From positions 124,001-188,000 of the forward strand of contig NZ_JAHDTI010000019.1 in the NCBI RefSeq assembly GCF_018531495.1: a stretch of 64,000 bases of DNA, written 5' to 3'. Below, piece by piece: positions 1-7,808 of the stretch (positions are counted from its first letter, which is position 1; every line of letters starts with the position of its first letter). Below the pieces are notes generated by a model. It was not told where the DNA came from and searched no databases. It saw nothing but the letters and a program-made list of their open reading frames with translations. The position numbers and the translations under genes were made by a program. The stretch comes from Nonomuraea sediminis (GTDB lineage Bacteria > Actinomycetota > Actinomycetes > Streptosporangiales > Streptosporangiaceae).

Positions 1-1
1 C

Positions 2-862
2 TACGGCACGTTCCAGCTCCTGGGTACCGCTCCGGCGGGTGGCCCCCGGATCGCCCTGCTCGTCACCGACCACCCCAACGACACGATCCCGGTCGACACG
101 GCGGAGGGCCGCGACCTGGTGGCCCGCTACGCCGCCCGCGCCGAGGCCCTGGCGGCGAGCGGGGTGCGCACGATCGTGCTGCCGGAGAAGACGTTCCGCG
201 TCGGACCCCGGACCATGGCCGCGCTCGCCCCGCTGAACCGCGTCGCCACCCGCCACCGGGTGACCATCGTGGCGGGCCTGGTGCAGGAGAGGGGACAGGG
301 CGCGAACAACGTCGCCCTCGCCCTGCCGTCGGGCGTGCGGTACGTCAAGAAGCACCTCATCCCCGGCGTCGAGAACGAGGTCCAGCCGGGTGAGGGCGCG
401 CCCGCCCTGCTCCCGGGCACAACGGAAGGCCTGATCATCTGCAAGGACCTGGACTATCCCGAACTCGTCCGCGCCTCCCGTGCCAGGGGCGCGACCGTGC
501 TCTACGCACCCGCCTGGGACTTCGTCGACGACGGCTGGCTGCACGGCCGCATGGCCGTCACCCGCGGCGTCGAGTCGGGCATGACCGTGGCACGCGCCGC
601 CCGAGCCGGAACCCTGGTCGTCAGCGACCCACGCGGCCGCATCGTGGCCGAAACCACCAGCGACGGCGACTTCGCCACCCTCACCACATCCCTGCCCGGC
701 CCGGTGGCCCCCACGCCCTACTCCCGCCTCGGCGACTGGTTCCCGTGGGCATGCGCGGCCATACTCGCCGCGACCCTCGCAACCACAGCCCTACGCCGCC
801 ACCCCAAACCCCCCGCCCACCAGACCACCCCCCACCCACAACCAACCACAGCCACCCACTAG
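2..862 (+). CDS. Nitrilase-superfamily carbon-nitrogen hydrolase (5' truncated by window edge)
   Basis: The frame is open from base 2 and the true start lies upstream, so this is a 3' fragment of about 286 codons. Nitrilase-fold catalytic residues are visible: Glu in LPEKTF, Lys in VKKHLIPG and the Cys nucleophile in IICKDLDYPE. A single hydrophobic segment (WACAAILAATLATTAL) lies close to the C-terminus, followed by a Pro/His-rich tail. A nitrilase domain followed by a terminal membrane helix is the architecture of apolipoprotein N-acyltransferase (Lnt). An Lnt-like membrane amidase/acyltransferase is therefore the best guess, but the N-terminal membrane helices that would prove it are outside the window. 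Nitrilase-fold assignment is firm; substrate is inferred. Confidence 0.8.
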   Translation, partial: YGTFQLLGTAPAGGPRIALLVTDHPNDTIPVDTAEGRDLVARYAARAEALAASGVRTIVLPEKTFRVGPRTMAALAPLNRVATRHRVTIVAGLVQERGQGANNVALALPSGVRYVKKHLIPGVENEVQPGEGAPALLPGTTEGLIICKDLDYPELVRASRARGATVLYAPAWDFVDDGWLHGRMAVTRGVESGMTVARAARAGTLVVSDPRGRIVAETTSDGDFATLTTSLPGPVAPTPYSRLGDWFPWACAAILAATLATTALRRHPKPPAHQTTPHPQPTTATH

Positions 863-1191
863 CGCTACGCCCCACCCACGATCCCGCTCCCGAAACACGC
901 CCACGATCCCGCTCCCGGAACTCGCCCGCGATCCCGCTCCCGGAACTCGCCCGCGATCCCGCTCCCGCAACTCGCCCGCGATAACGTTCGCGGGACCTGG
1001 GACTGTCCGATCTCCGGCCGGCGGGGAGATCCCGCCGGAGCGGTTGCTGCAGGTCTGTGGCGTCTGCTGGGCGGACAGGAGGCTAGATCCACCGTTTCCG
1101 GAACACGCACGCCCCAGGACCTTGCCCACGGTGGCGCTGTGGGCTTGAACCGGCGTAACGGGAAGTTCCAGCGTCGCGCCGTCGGTGCGGC
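863..1191. other. Gene-free stretch holding the 25-bp array
   Basis: There is no credible gene between the stop at 862 and the convergent stop at 1192. The first third is the 25-bp tandem array. After it come GC-rich self-complementary patches around 1010-1045 (CCGGCGGGGAGATCCCGCCGG region). These could act as a bidirectional terminator, but there is no T-tract. Confidence 0.6.
880..993. repeat. 25-bp tandem repeat, four units plus a degenerate fifth
   Basis: Units beginning GATCCCGCTCCCG start at 880, 905, 930 and 955, an exact 25-bp period. A fifth, diverged unit begins at 980 (GATAACGTTCGCGGG). Unit 1 differs from units 2-4 mostly in its second half. The array follows the stop of the nitrilase gene and precedes the 3' end of the convergent PEBP gene. 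Confidence 0.85.
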
Positions 1192-1764
1192 TCAGCGTGT
1201 GTAGAGACCGTCGAGGCGGCCGCGGGCCAGGACCGGGCCGCTGACGGTGGCGAGCACCGCCCCGGGCTTGGCCGTGTCCAGTGGCGCGTCGCCTTTCGCC
1301 GAGGTGATGGCGGTGGGCAGGGCGAACAGTTGGAAGACGTAACGGTGCAGGCCGTGTCCCTTGATCGGTTCGGGCCCCAAGTAGCCACGCCCCATTCCTG
1401 AGCGAAGTACCCGCACTCCCTGGACCGGACTCCCCGCGTTCAAGGCTCCGGTGGGCAGCGTGACGAGATCGGGTTCGAGCAGGGCGACACAGTGGACGAA
1501 CGGGGTGCGGGTGGGGGAGTCGATGTCCTGGACGACCAGCAGCAGTTGGGCGGTGGCTTCCGGTGTGGCGCTCCAGGCGAGAGCAGGAGAGCGGTTCTCG
1601 CCGCCGGCGCGCTTGCCGACGTGGGCCTTGGGGATGACGCTCCCGTTCTCGAAATCGGAGCTGTGAAGGCCCAGCACCTCGGGTCCTGCCATGGCGGGGA
1701 GGTGCCAGGCCAGATTCGCTTCGCCGGCGCGCTTGTTCTTCAGCAGGGTTCCCAGGATCGTCAT
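1192..1764 (-). CDS. YbhB/YbcL-family (PEBP, Raf kinase inhibitor-like) protein
   Basis: A 190-residue phosphatidylethanolamine-binding-protein fold. Recognisable blocks are the early SSDFENGSVIP segment, the ligand-pocket motif LLVVQDIDSPTRTPFVHCV (D-x-D-x-P then His), and the later block GRGYLGPEPIKGHGLHRYVF, matching the family's GYxGPxPPxGxGxHRY signature. The frame is open further upstream to 1959, but ATG 1764 is preferred: it has AAGGA five bases upstream, and the extra residues are Arg/Pro-rich and unlike the family. It lies 191 bp downstream of, and on the same strand as, the ferredoxin-MBL gene, so co-transcription is plausible. Bacterial PEBP proteins have no settled biochemical role. 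Confidence 0.85.
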   Translation of the reverse strand: MTILGTLLKNKRAGEANLAWHLPAMAGPEVLGLHSSDFENGSVIPKAHVGKRAGGENRSPALAWSATPEATAQLLLVVQDIDSPTRTPFVHCVALLEPDLVTLPTGALNAGSPVQGVRVLRSGMGRGYLGPEPIKGHGLHRYVFQLFALPTAITSAKGDAPLDTAKPGAVLATVSGPVLARGRLDGLYTR

Positions 1765-1955
1765 GGTGTCCTTGTCTGTCGCACGTGTTGGGTAGGTCTC
1801 CGGGGCGGATTGCTCGCTGAGCCGACGATGTTCGGCATCCGTCCGCGCGGGTGCCGTCGCGTCCGGTTCGCGCATCTCGGGCGACGGCCGGCCATAGGGC
1901 GGTTGGAGGTCGTGGCCGATGCGGTGCGGGCCTCGGTGCCGGTTGGGCCGGTCTC

Positions 1956-2825
1956 TCACCAGCGGACGGCCGTGAAGTCGATCGGCCTGGGCCGTAGCGG
2001 TCGCGTGCGTTCTGCCAGCGCTCGCAGCCGCCGGGACATCTCGTCGGTGGCCAGGCGGTGGCGGTCACCGTGGCCTGGCAGGATCCATTGGAATCGCAAC
2101 CGCCCGGCCGTCCTGGCCAGGGAGGTGGCCAACTCCTCGATGGAGTACCAGGTCACGCTGTCCGCGACTTCCAAGTCACCGGTGGTGCGTGACCAGTAGA
2201 AGCTGTCTCCGCTGAAGCAGTAGCGGTCATCCGCGAGGTAGAGCACGCTGCCCCGGGTGTGGCCGGGCAGTGGATGGGCGGTGACCCCCTCGCTGATCTC
2301 CAGAGGTTCGAGACCCCGGATCACGTGGTCCGCGTCCGGTGCCGCGTCGAGGTCGCCCTCGTGGATCCACAGCCGGGCGCCGAAATGGTCCGCGTAGCGG
2401 CGGCCGTGTGCGGCGTGGTCCCGGTGGGTGAGCAGCACATCGGTGACGAGGCCCGATGTCGCGTAGCGCTCGGCGAGCCGTCGGCTCCAGCGGGGTGTGT
2501 CGATCATCATCGCCGTGCCGGAGGGCCGCAGCAGCAGGTAGGAGTTGGCCCCGGCGGTGTGCCGGGAGTTGTGCCCGCACATCAGGACGTCGTTGTCCAA
2601 AGCCATCGGAAAGGGGTCGAGGGCCTGGTCCGGCTGCCCGGACGCCGGGCGGATCGAGCGGGTGGGGCAGGCGAAGGCGGCCGCGTGGAGGCGCCGTGTC
2701 TCCGCCTCGTCGTTCGCAGGGCGCAGGATCCGTGACCTTCCTCCGGCTTCGCCGATCAGGCCGGGCGCGAGCTGTCGGGCGGTATCGCAGTTGATGCAGC
2801 GGTCGTCCACGTACCAGCCGTCCAT
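1956..2825 (-). CDS. Ferredoxin-like domain fused to metallo-beta-lactamase-fold hydrolase
   Basis: 289 residues. The N-terminus looks like a small ferredoxin (CINC at residues 10-13, CPT at about 53). The third Cys of the usual CxxCxxC is Ala16, so a full 4Fe-4S ligand set is not evident. Residues 75-289 form an MBL fold with THRDHAAH (about 133-140), LPGHTRGS, FSGDSF and ILPGHGDRH, i.e. the family's alternative HRDH-type metal site. Members of this ferredoxin-MBL group are presumed hydrolases or redox-sensing hydrolases; the substrate is unknown. ATG 2825 is chosen over an in-frame TTG at 2828 because GGGAG lies six bases upstream. A TnpB-type element begins almost directly upstream of this ribosome site, so the original promoter may be displaced. 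Confidence 0.85.
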   Translation of the reverse strand: MDGWYVDDRCINCDTARQLAPGLIGEAGGRSRILRPANDEAETRRLHAAAFACPTRSIRPASGQPDQALDPFPMALDNDVLMCGHNSRHTAGANSYLLLRPSGTAMMIDTPRWSRRLAERYATSGLVTDVLLTHRDHAAHGRRYADHFGARLWIHEGDLDAAPDADHVIRGLEPLEISEGVTAHPLPGHTRGSVLYLADDRYCFSGDSFYWSRTTGDLEVADSVTWYSIEELATSLARTAGRLRFQWILPGHGDRHRLATDEMSRRLRALAERTRPLRPRPIDFTAVRW

Positions 2826-2991
2826 CAAGTTCTCCCGAGGGGACCGTCGTCTTCAGGCGACGGGGGAATCGGGAGCGGGAGGGCCGTCAAGGCCCGAGTG
2901 TGCGGTGACCTGCCAGATTCGCGCATCCAAGTCTCCTTCCGGGTTTGTCGGTGCCGACCGGTAGCGTTGATCACTGCGGTTCGGGTTGGGG

Positions 2992-4183
2992 GTGGGTGTG
3001 CGCAGGTCGTTCAAGTTCCTGCTGCGCCCCACCAGCAGGCAGGCCGCCGCGTTGACGGCATGCCTGGAGGACCATCGGGTGCTTTACAACGCTGCTCTCG
3101 AACACCGTCGTACGGCCTACCGCAGGGCGGGTGTGACGGTTGGGTACGGTGACCAGTCCGGCGAGTTGAAGCACATCCGGACCGAGGACCCCGACGGGCA
3201 GGCCCGGTGGTCGTTCTCTTCCCAGCAGGCCACGCTCCGCAGGCTGGACAAGGCGTTCCGTGCGTTCTTCGACCGCGTCAAGGCCGGTCGCACGCCCGGG
3301 TTCCCCGCGTTTCAAGGGGCGGGGGTGGTTCGACACGGTGGAGTGGCCCAAGGATGGCGACGGCTGCCGGTGGGACTCCCAGCCTCACCACCTGAGCGCC
3401 ACGTTCGTGCGCCTTCAGGGCGTTGGGCAGGTGCGGGTGCATCGGCACCGTCGTGTGCTGGGCAGCGTCAAGACGATCAGCGTGAAGCGGGAGGGCGCCC
3501 GCTGGTTCGTGGTGCTGTCGTGCGATGAGGTGCCCGCCCGGCCTCTGCCGGCGACGGGTGCGGTAGTGGGCGTGGACATGGGTGTTGCCTGGCTGGTCAC
3601 CACCAGCGACGGCTGGCACGTGGCCAATCCGCGTCACCTTGCCGCGACCGCCGACCGTCTCGCCGCTGCACAGCAGGAGCTTGCCCGCAGGAAACGCGGC
3701 TCCAGGCGGCGCCGAAAGGCTGTTGCACGGGTTGCTGCGCTTTACGCAAAGGTGCGCCGTCAGCGTCTTGACGGCGCACATAAGGCGGCGCTCGCGCTGG
3801 CCCGCGACTACGACGTGATCGTGCATGAGGATTTGCAGATCGCCAACATGACCCGGTCGGCCTCCGGCACCGTGGACGCGCCCGGCACCAACGTGGCCCA
3901 GAAGTCGGGTCTCAACCGTTCGATCCTGGACGCGGGTTGGGGGGTGTTCCTGACGGTCCTGTCGCACAAGGCTGAAAGCGCCGGTCGAGAGGTGATCGCA
4001 GTGAACCCCGCCAACACCTCCCGCGCCTGTGCCCGATGCGGGCACTGCGTGAAGGAGAACCGTGTCACCCAGGCCGAGTTCCGATGTACGGCATGCGGGC
4101 ACGAGGCGCACGCCGACGTGAACGCGGCGATCAACATCTTGAGGGCAGGGCTTGCCCTTCGCCAGGCTGCGGAAGCGGCTTAG
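2992..4183 (+). pseudogene. tnpB: tnpB, RNA-guided nuclease gene with a one-base frameshift
   Basis: The N-terminal part (RRSFKFLLRPTSRQ ... LYNAALEHRR) runs in one frame until about 3300. The rest (RFKGRGWFDTVEWPKD onward) is in the next frame. Removing one C from the four-C run at 3303-3306 restores continuous reading through GFPRFKGRGW, so a single inserted base explains the break. Downstream of it everything needed is intact: RuvC Asp in GVDMGV, Glu in VHEDLQIAN, Asp in AHADVNAAINI, and a CARCG/CTACG zinc finger. Reading resumes to the stop at 4181-4183. Start is GTG 2992 or 2998. Either a recent inactivating mutation or a homopolymer sequencing error. Confidence 0.85.
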
Positions 4184-4219
4184 CGAGAAGCCGCTCCCTT
4201 CAGAGAGCGGAGGAGTCAC
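4090..4219 (+). ncRNA. Candidate guide (omega/re) RNA at the tnpB 3' end
   Basis: In TnpB elements the guide RNA scaffold overlaps the 3' end of tnpB and the right end, with the guide taken from the flank just past the terminal TCAC. Here the right-end hairpin (4191-4210) and terminal TCAC at 4216-4219 match that arrangement. The 5' boundary is a guess. If functional, the guide would start at 4220 (GCCCCTTCC...). Confidence 0.35.
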
Positions 4220-4269
4220 TGCCCCTTCCAAGTCGCAGAAGCAGAGCATCGGATACAGTAGCTTCATCA

Positions 4270-4282
4270 CTAAGTATCTTAG
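4270..4282. promoter_or_regulatory. Palindromic operator candidate upstream of marR
   Basis: CTAAGTATCTTAG has perfect five-base arms (CTAAG/CTTAG) around TAT, 12 bases before the MarR ATG. AT-rich inverted repeats of this kind are typical MarR binding sites, so autoregulation is likely. It is the only AT-rich patch in this neighbourhood. Confidence 0.5.
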
Positions 4283-4294
4283 CCGCGAAGATAA

Positions 4295-4780
4295 ATGGGA
4301 CCACGCATGCCCGTCAAACCGCAGGACGACCAGAATGACGAACTGGCCAACCGGATCATTGCCTCCATGACGGACCTCGCCGGAGCTCTGGGACGCCTGA
4401 ACGACCTGATCGCCCAGCAGCTCGGCATCGCGCAGACCGATCTGCTCTGCCTGCACGTACTCAACCGCGCAGGAGCCTGCACCGCCGGCGCTCTCGGCTC
4501 TCAGCTCGGGCGCACCACCGGCGCGGTCACGCACATGATCGACCGCCTGGAGAAGGCGGGATATGTCCGGCGCAAACCGGACCCGACGGACCGCCGCCGG
4601 GTACTCGTCGAAGCCTGGGCGCCAGGACTCGAACGAATCGCTTCGTTCTACGAAGGGATGGACGCCCGCAGCCGCCAATTGATGGCCACCTTCTCCGGCG
4701 ACCAACTGGCGGCGATCCACACCTTCCTGCTGGGCAGCTACGAGAGTGCGGCCGAAGAGTGTGATCGCCTGATTCGGTAG
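4295..4780 (+). CDS. MarR-family transcriptional regulator
   Basis: 161 residues with the MarR winged-helix layout: an N-terminal dimerisation helix, LGIAQTDLLCLHVL, the recognition region GALGSQLGRTTGAVTHMIDRLEKAGYVRR, and the wing PDPTDRRRVLV, followed by C-terminal helices. A GAAG stretch just before ATG 4295 is a weak ribosome site; ATG 4307 is an alternative. It sits divergently from the ferredoxin-MBL/PEBP genes, which would be its natural targets had the TnpB element not landed between them. Stop at 4778-4780. Confidence 0.9.
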   Translation: MGPRMPVKPQDDQNDELANRIIASMTDLAGALGRLNDLIAQQLGIAQTDLLCLHVLNRAGACTAGALGSQLGRTTGAVTHMIDRLEKAGYVRRKPDPTDRRRVLVEAWAPGLERIASFYEGMDARSRQLMATFSGDQLAAIHTFLLGSYESAAEECDRLIR

Positions 4781-5135
4781 CGAGGTCCCGCCTCGAGTAT
4801 CGGCACCTTGCCCGCGGTCCCGCTCCTAGGACCTCACCTGGGCCCGCTTTCGGGGCCTTGGTCCACGGTTGTGCTTCCAGGCGCCGGGTCGGTCAGGAGA
4901 GGTACGGCGAGGTCCGGCGCCCCGTGCGGCGGGTCAGGGGGCCGTGGGACACGGGTCACGAAGCGCCGTGACGGCGGGAACCGTCACCGACTCGCCGCAA
5001 GCGCCGGGCTGAGGTCCTCAGCCGAAGTACGGCGGGCGGCCGGTTCCGGCAGCCCGCCGTACAACAGATCGTCGAACATGAGATCGCCGTACGGCGGGCG
5101 GCCCGTCGTGCAACAGCCCGCCGTACGGACGGGGG
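4781..5135. repeat. Intergenic region with dispersed repeat modules
   Basis: No gene between marR and the 3' end of panB. It holds one copy of the GGCGCCGGG hairpin module (4880-4921, slightly diverged right arm TCCGGCGCC). From about 4965 to 5065 there is a second module, with the segments CGTGACGGCGGG, GACTCGCCG, AAGCGCCGGGCTGAGGTCCT and CCGAAGTACGGCGGGCGGCC. Both reappear at 7425-7600, and the second module is found inverted at 10020-10130. Confidence 0.75.
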
Positions 5136-5957
5136 TCAGCTGTAGGTGTGCTCGGGACCTGGGAACGCGCCGGTCGCCACGTCGGTGGCGAAGGCGCGGA
5201 CGGCGGAGTCGAGCACCGCGCGTACGTCGGCGTACTGCTTGACGAAGCGCGCCGGCCGCGGCGTGAGGCCCGTCATGTCCTGCCAGACCAGCACCTGCGC
5301 GTCCGTCGAGGGACCGGCGCCGATGCCGATCGTGGGGATCGACAGCGACGTGGTCACGCGGGCGGCCAGGTCAGCGGGGACGCACTCGAGCACCACCCCG
5401 AACGCGCCCGCCCGCTCCATGTCCTTGGCGTCGGCCATCAGCTCGTCGCCCGCCTGCCCGCGGCCCTGCACCCGGTAGCCGCCGAGCGCGTTGACCGACT
5501 GCGGCGTGAGCCCGAGGTGCGCCATCACCGGGACTCCGGCCGACACCAGCGCCTCGACCTGCGGGAGCACACGGCGCCCGCCCTCCAGCTTGACCGCGTG
5601 CGCGCCCGCCTCCTTCATGAAGCGGGCCGCCGACTCCAGCGCCTGCGCCGGCGAGGACTGGTACGACCCGAACGGCAGGTCGGCGACCACCAGCGCGCGC
5701 CGCGACCCGCGCACGACCGCAGCCGTCAGCGGCAGCAGGTCGTCGACCGTGACAGGGAGCGTGGAGTCGTAGCCGTAGACGACCATGGCCGCCGAGTCGC
5801 CCACCAGCAGGACCGGAATGCCGGCCTCGTCGAACACGCGGGCCGTCATCGCGTCGTAGGCGGTGACCATCGGCCACTTCTCGCCGGATTCCTTGGCCGC
5901 GGCCAGATCGCGGACTGTGACCCTCCGTTGGGACGTGCCGCCGTACAGAGAGGACAT
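5136..5957 (-). CDS. panB: 3-methyl-2-oxobutanoate hydroxymethyltransferase (ketopantoate hydroxymethyltransferase)
   Basis: 273 residues, the normal PanB length. It transfers a hydroxymethyl group from 5,10-methylenetetrahydrofolate to 2-oxoisovalerate, the first step of pantothenate/CoA synthesis, in the cytosol. Hallmarks are [17 protein letters not shown], the metal-site aspartates in [13 protein letters not shown] and [11 protein letters not shown], the KLEGG glutamate, and the [11 protein letters not shown] and [19 protein letters not shown] blocks. It starts at ATG 5957, divergent from an MFS gene with 133 bp between them. No other pan gene is present in the window. Confidence 0.97.
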   Translation of the reverse strand: MSSLYGGTSQRRVTVRDLAAAKESGEKWPMVTAYDAMTARVFDEAGIPVLLVGDSAAMVVYGYDSTLPVTVDDLLPLTAAVVRGSRRALVVADLPFGSYQSSPAQALESAARFMKEAGAHAVKLEGGRRVLPQVEALVSAGVPVMAHLGLTPQSVNALGGYRVQGRGQAGDELMADAKDMERAGAFGVVLECVPADLAARVTTSLSIPTIGIGAGPSTDAQVLVWQDMTGLTPRPARFVKQYADVRAVLDSAVRAFATDVATGAFPGPEHTYS

Positions 5958-6090
5958 GTGAAGCCTCCAGAAAGGTCTCGAGTCGCCCCAGTGGCGTACC
6001 CGGACGCCTCCGATGGTCTCACGAGGCGATATCCAGTGGCGAAACTGTCAGTCCAGCCCGTCACAATAGTGGCGGAGGTAAGCAATCAAG

Positions 6091-7308
6091 ATGGCCATCG
6101 AACCTTACAGGCGCCTGCTCAGGCTGCCTGGTGTCCGTACTCTGCTCCTGGTCGGCCTGCTCGCGAGGATCCCGTCCACCGCCATGGGCATGGCGCTGAC
6201 ACTCCACGTCGTCAACGGCCTGGGGCTCGGCTTCGCCAAGGCGGGCCTGGTCACCATGGCGAGCACGGTCGGGATGGCCATCGGCTCACCGCTGTCCGGA
6301 AGGTTCGTCGACAAGTACGGCCTGCGCCCCATCCTGGCCGTCACGACCGCCGCCCAGGCGCTGTTCTGGTCGACGGCCTGGGAGCTGCCCTATCCCGTGC
6401 TCGTGGTCGCCGCGGCCGTCGGCGGCCTGCTGATGCTGCCGGTCTTCAGCGTGATCCGGCAGTGCCTGGCTGCGATGGTGCCCGTCGACCAGCGCAGGAT
6501 GGGCTTCTCACTCGACTCCATGCTGGTGGAGCTGGCCTACATGACGGGCCCCGCGCTGGCGGTCGCCGGGATCACCACGATCGGCAGCGCCTGGACGCTG
6601 GGCGTCATCGCCGTCGGCACCACCGGCTCCGGCCTGGCCCTGTTCCTGCTCAACCCGCCCACCCGCTCGGCCGAGGAGCTCGAGGCCCCGGCGGTCAAGG
6701 TGCCCAGGCGCCAGTGGCTCACGCCCGCGTTCGTCGCGCTGCTCGGCACCGTGGCCTCGGCCACGTTCGTGCTGACCGCGACCGAGTTGTCGCTGGTCGG
6801 CACGATGGAGCACGCGGGGCAGACCCAGTGGGTGGGGCTGGCCGTCGGCATCTGGTGCGTCTACTCGCTGCTCGGTGGCTTCGTGTACGGGGGGCTGTCG
6901 CGGGGCTTCTCGCCGCTGCTGCTCATCGCGCTGATGGGCGTCCTGACCGTTCCCGTCGCGCTGGTCGGCGGCGACTGGAAGTGGCTCATCCTGGCCCTGC
7001 TGCCCGCCGGCGTCCTGTGCGCCCCCGCCCTGTCGTCCACCGTCGACACGGTCAGCCGCTGGGTCCCCTCCGGCGCCCGGGGCGAGGCCATGGGCTTGCA
7101 CGGCACCGCCCTTCTGATCGGCGGCGCCTCGTCGTCCCCCATCGCCGGCGCCATCATCGACGCCCACGGCGCACCCTGGGCCTTCTTCACCGCAGGCCTC
7201 GTAGGCGTCACGATGGTCGTCATAGCGGCCCCCTTCTGGCGCCGCCGCCCCCAACCACCAACCCACCAACCCACCAGACACCCCGAACCCACCGCAGCCG
7301 CCCACTGA
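6091..7308 (+). CDS. MFS transporter, 12-helix type
   Basis: 405 residues with alternating hydrophobic helices throughout. The helix 2-3 loop reads GRFVDKYGLRPI, the family's GxxxDRxGRR-like motif. It opens with YRRLLRLPGVRTLLLVGLLARIP and ends in a Pro/His-rich tail (PQPPTHQPTRHPEPTAAAH), similar to the tail of the first gene of the window. GGAGGT lies 12 bases upstream of ATG 6091. It is divergent from panB. The substrate cannot be read from sequence; this subgroup is close to uncharacterised actinobacterial exporters. Confidence 0.85.
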   Translation: MAIEPYRRLLRLPGVRTLLLVGLLARIPSTAMGMALTLHVVNGLGLGFAKAGLVTMASTVGMAIGSPLSGRFVDKYGLRPILAVTTAAQALFWSTAWELPYPVLVVAAAVGGLLMLPVFSVIRQCLAAMVPVDQRRMGFSLDSMLVELAYMTGPALAVAGITTIGSAWTLGVIAVGTTGSGLALFLLNPPTRSAEELEAPAVKVPRRQWLTPAFVALLGTVASATFVLTATELSLVGTMEHAGQTQWVGLAVGIWCVYSLLGGFVYGGLSRGFSPLLLIALMGVLTVPVALVGGDWKWLILALLPAGVLCAPALSSTVDTVSRWVPSGARGEAMGLHGTALLIGGASSSPIAGAIIDAHGAPWAFFTAGLVGVTMVVIAAPFWRRRPQPPTHQPTRHPEPTAAAH

Positions 7309-7700
7309 CCCCACGCCCTTCCAGACCGCCGGGTCGGCGAGGGGGCGAGCGGCCCAGGCACGCATCGGCGGGCGCGCTTCCAGGCGTCTGTCGTGATGGG
7401 GTCTCGCCCACGGTTGCGGTTCCGGGCGCCGGGTCGGCGAGGGGGCGTGCGGCGAAGGTCGGCGCCTTGTACGGCGGGCAGGGGGCCGTGGTGCTCGGGT
7501 ATCGAAGCGGCGTGACGGTGGGTGAGGGGCGTCGACTCGCCGGAAGCGCCGGGCTGAGGTCCTGAGCCGAAGTACGGCGGGCGGCCGGTGGCGGTGGCTC
7601 GCCGTACAGGGCGGAAGGGCCGCCATAGAGGACGAGACCCCGCCCGTACAGGGCGGAAGTCGAGGACGAAGGGGCCGAAAGAGGAACAGCCTTCGGGGTT
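7309..7700. repeat. Intergenic dispersed-repeat region
   Basis: No gene. CGCCGGGTCGGCGAGGGGGC occurs twice, near 7331 and 7429, so part of the module is tandemly duplicated about 98 bp apart. The hairpin module (GGCGCC at 7425 to GGCGCC near 7467) is followed by the second module up to about 7600, closely matching the copy at 4965-5065. GC-rich short repeats (CCGTACAGGGCGGAAG twice, near 7602 and 7646) fill the rest. Confidence 0.75.
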
Positions 7701-7721
7701 CACCGGTTGTTAGGGAGAGTT

Positions 7722-7763
7722 TACGAAACGAGCCCGTTGCGTATCGGAATGCCTTGCGATACG
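7722..7763. promoter_or_regulatory. TetR-type operator candidates upstream of the drug pump
   Basis: Two inverted repeats abut. The first is TACGAAACG (7722-7730) - AGCC - CGTTGCGTA (7735-7743), eight of nine arm bases matching. The second is CGTATCG (7740-7746) - 10 bp - CGATACG (7757-7763), perfect. A third half-site CGTATCG lies at 7784-7790, just before the ribosome site. The downstream TetR gene is the obvious candidate regulator. Confidence 0.5.
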
Positions 7764-7808
7764 GTTGCGTTGCGAAACTCACTCGTATCGAAATTGAAGG
7801 ATGCTGTC

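Larger units (their letters stand above)
2840..4219 (+). mobile_element. TnpB-only IS200/IS605-type element (IS1341-like), inactive as read
   Basis: The element contains a tnpB pseudogene and no TnpA (Y1 transposase) gene. The right end is well marked: after the tnpB stop comes a hairpin CCGCTC (4191-4196) / GAGCGG (4205-4210), then AGGAGTCAC ending at 4219, the kind of subterminal hairpin and terminal TCAC typical of actinobacterial elements of this family. The left end is less certain. A similar hairpin, CCGTCG (2844-2849) / CGACGG (2858-2863) with a TCTTCAGG loop, could be the left-end hairpin. TTGAT at 2967-2971 is an alternative boundary motif. The element separates the MBL/PEBP operon from the divergent MarR gene. 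Confidence 0.6.

Noticed and set aside
880-993. CRISPR-like array from the 25-bp repeats
   Set aside because: Units abut directly with no spacers between them.
1765-1959. N-terminal extension of the PEBP protein
   Set aside because: The extra 65 residues are Arg/Pro-rich and unlike the family, while ATG 1764 has a ribosome site.
2844-2863. Hairpin read as a transcription terminator
   Set aside because: No T-tract and it lies upstream of a gene start. It is better explained as a possible left-end hairpin of the TnpB element, but neither is proven.
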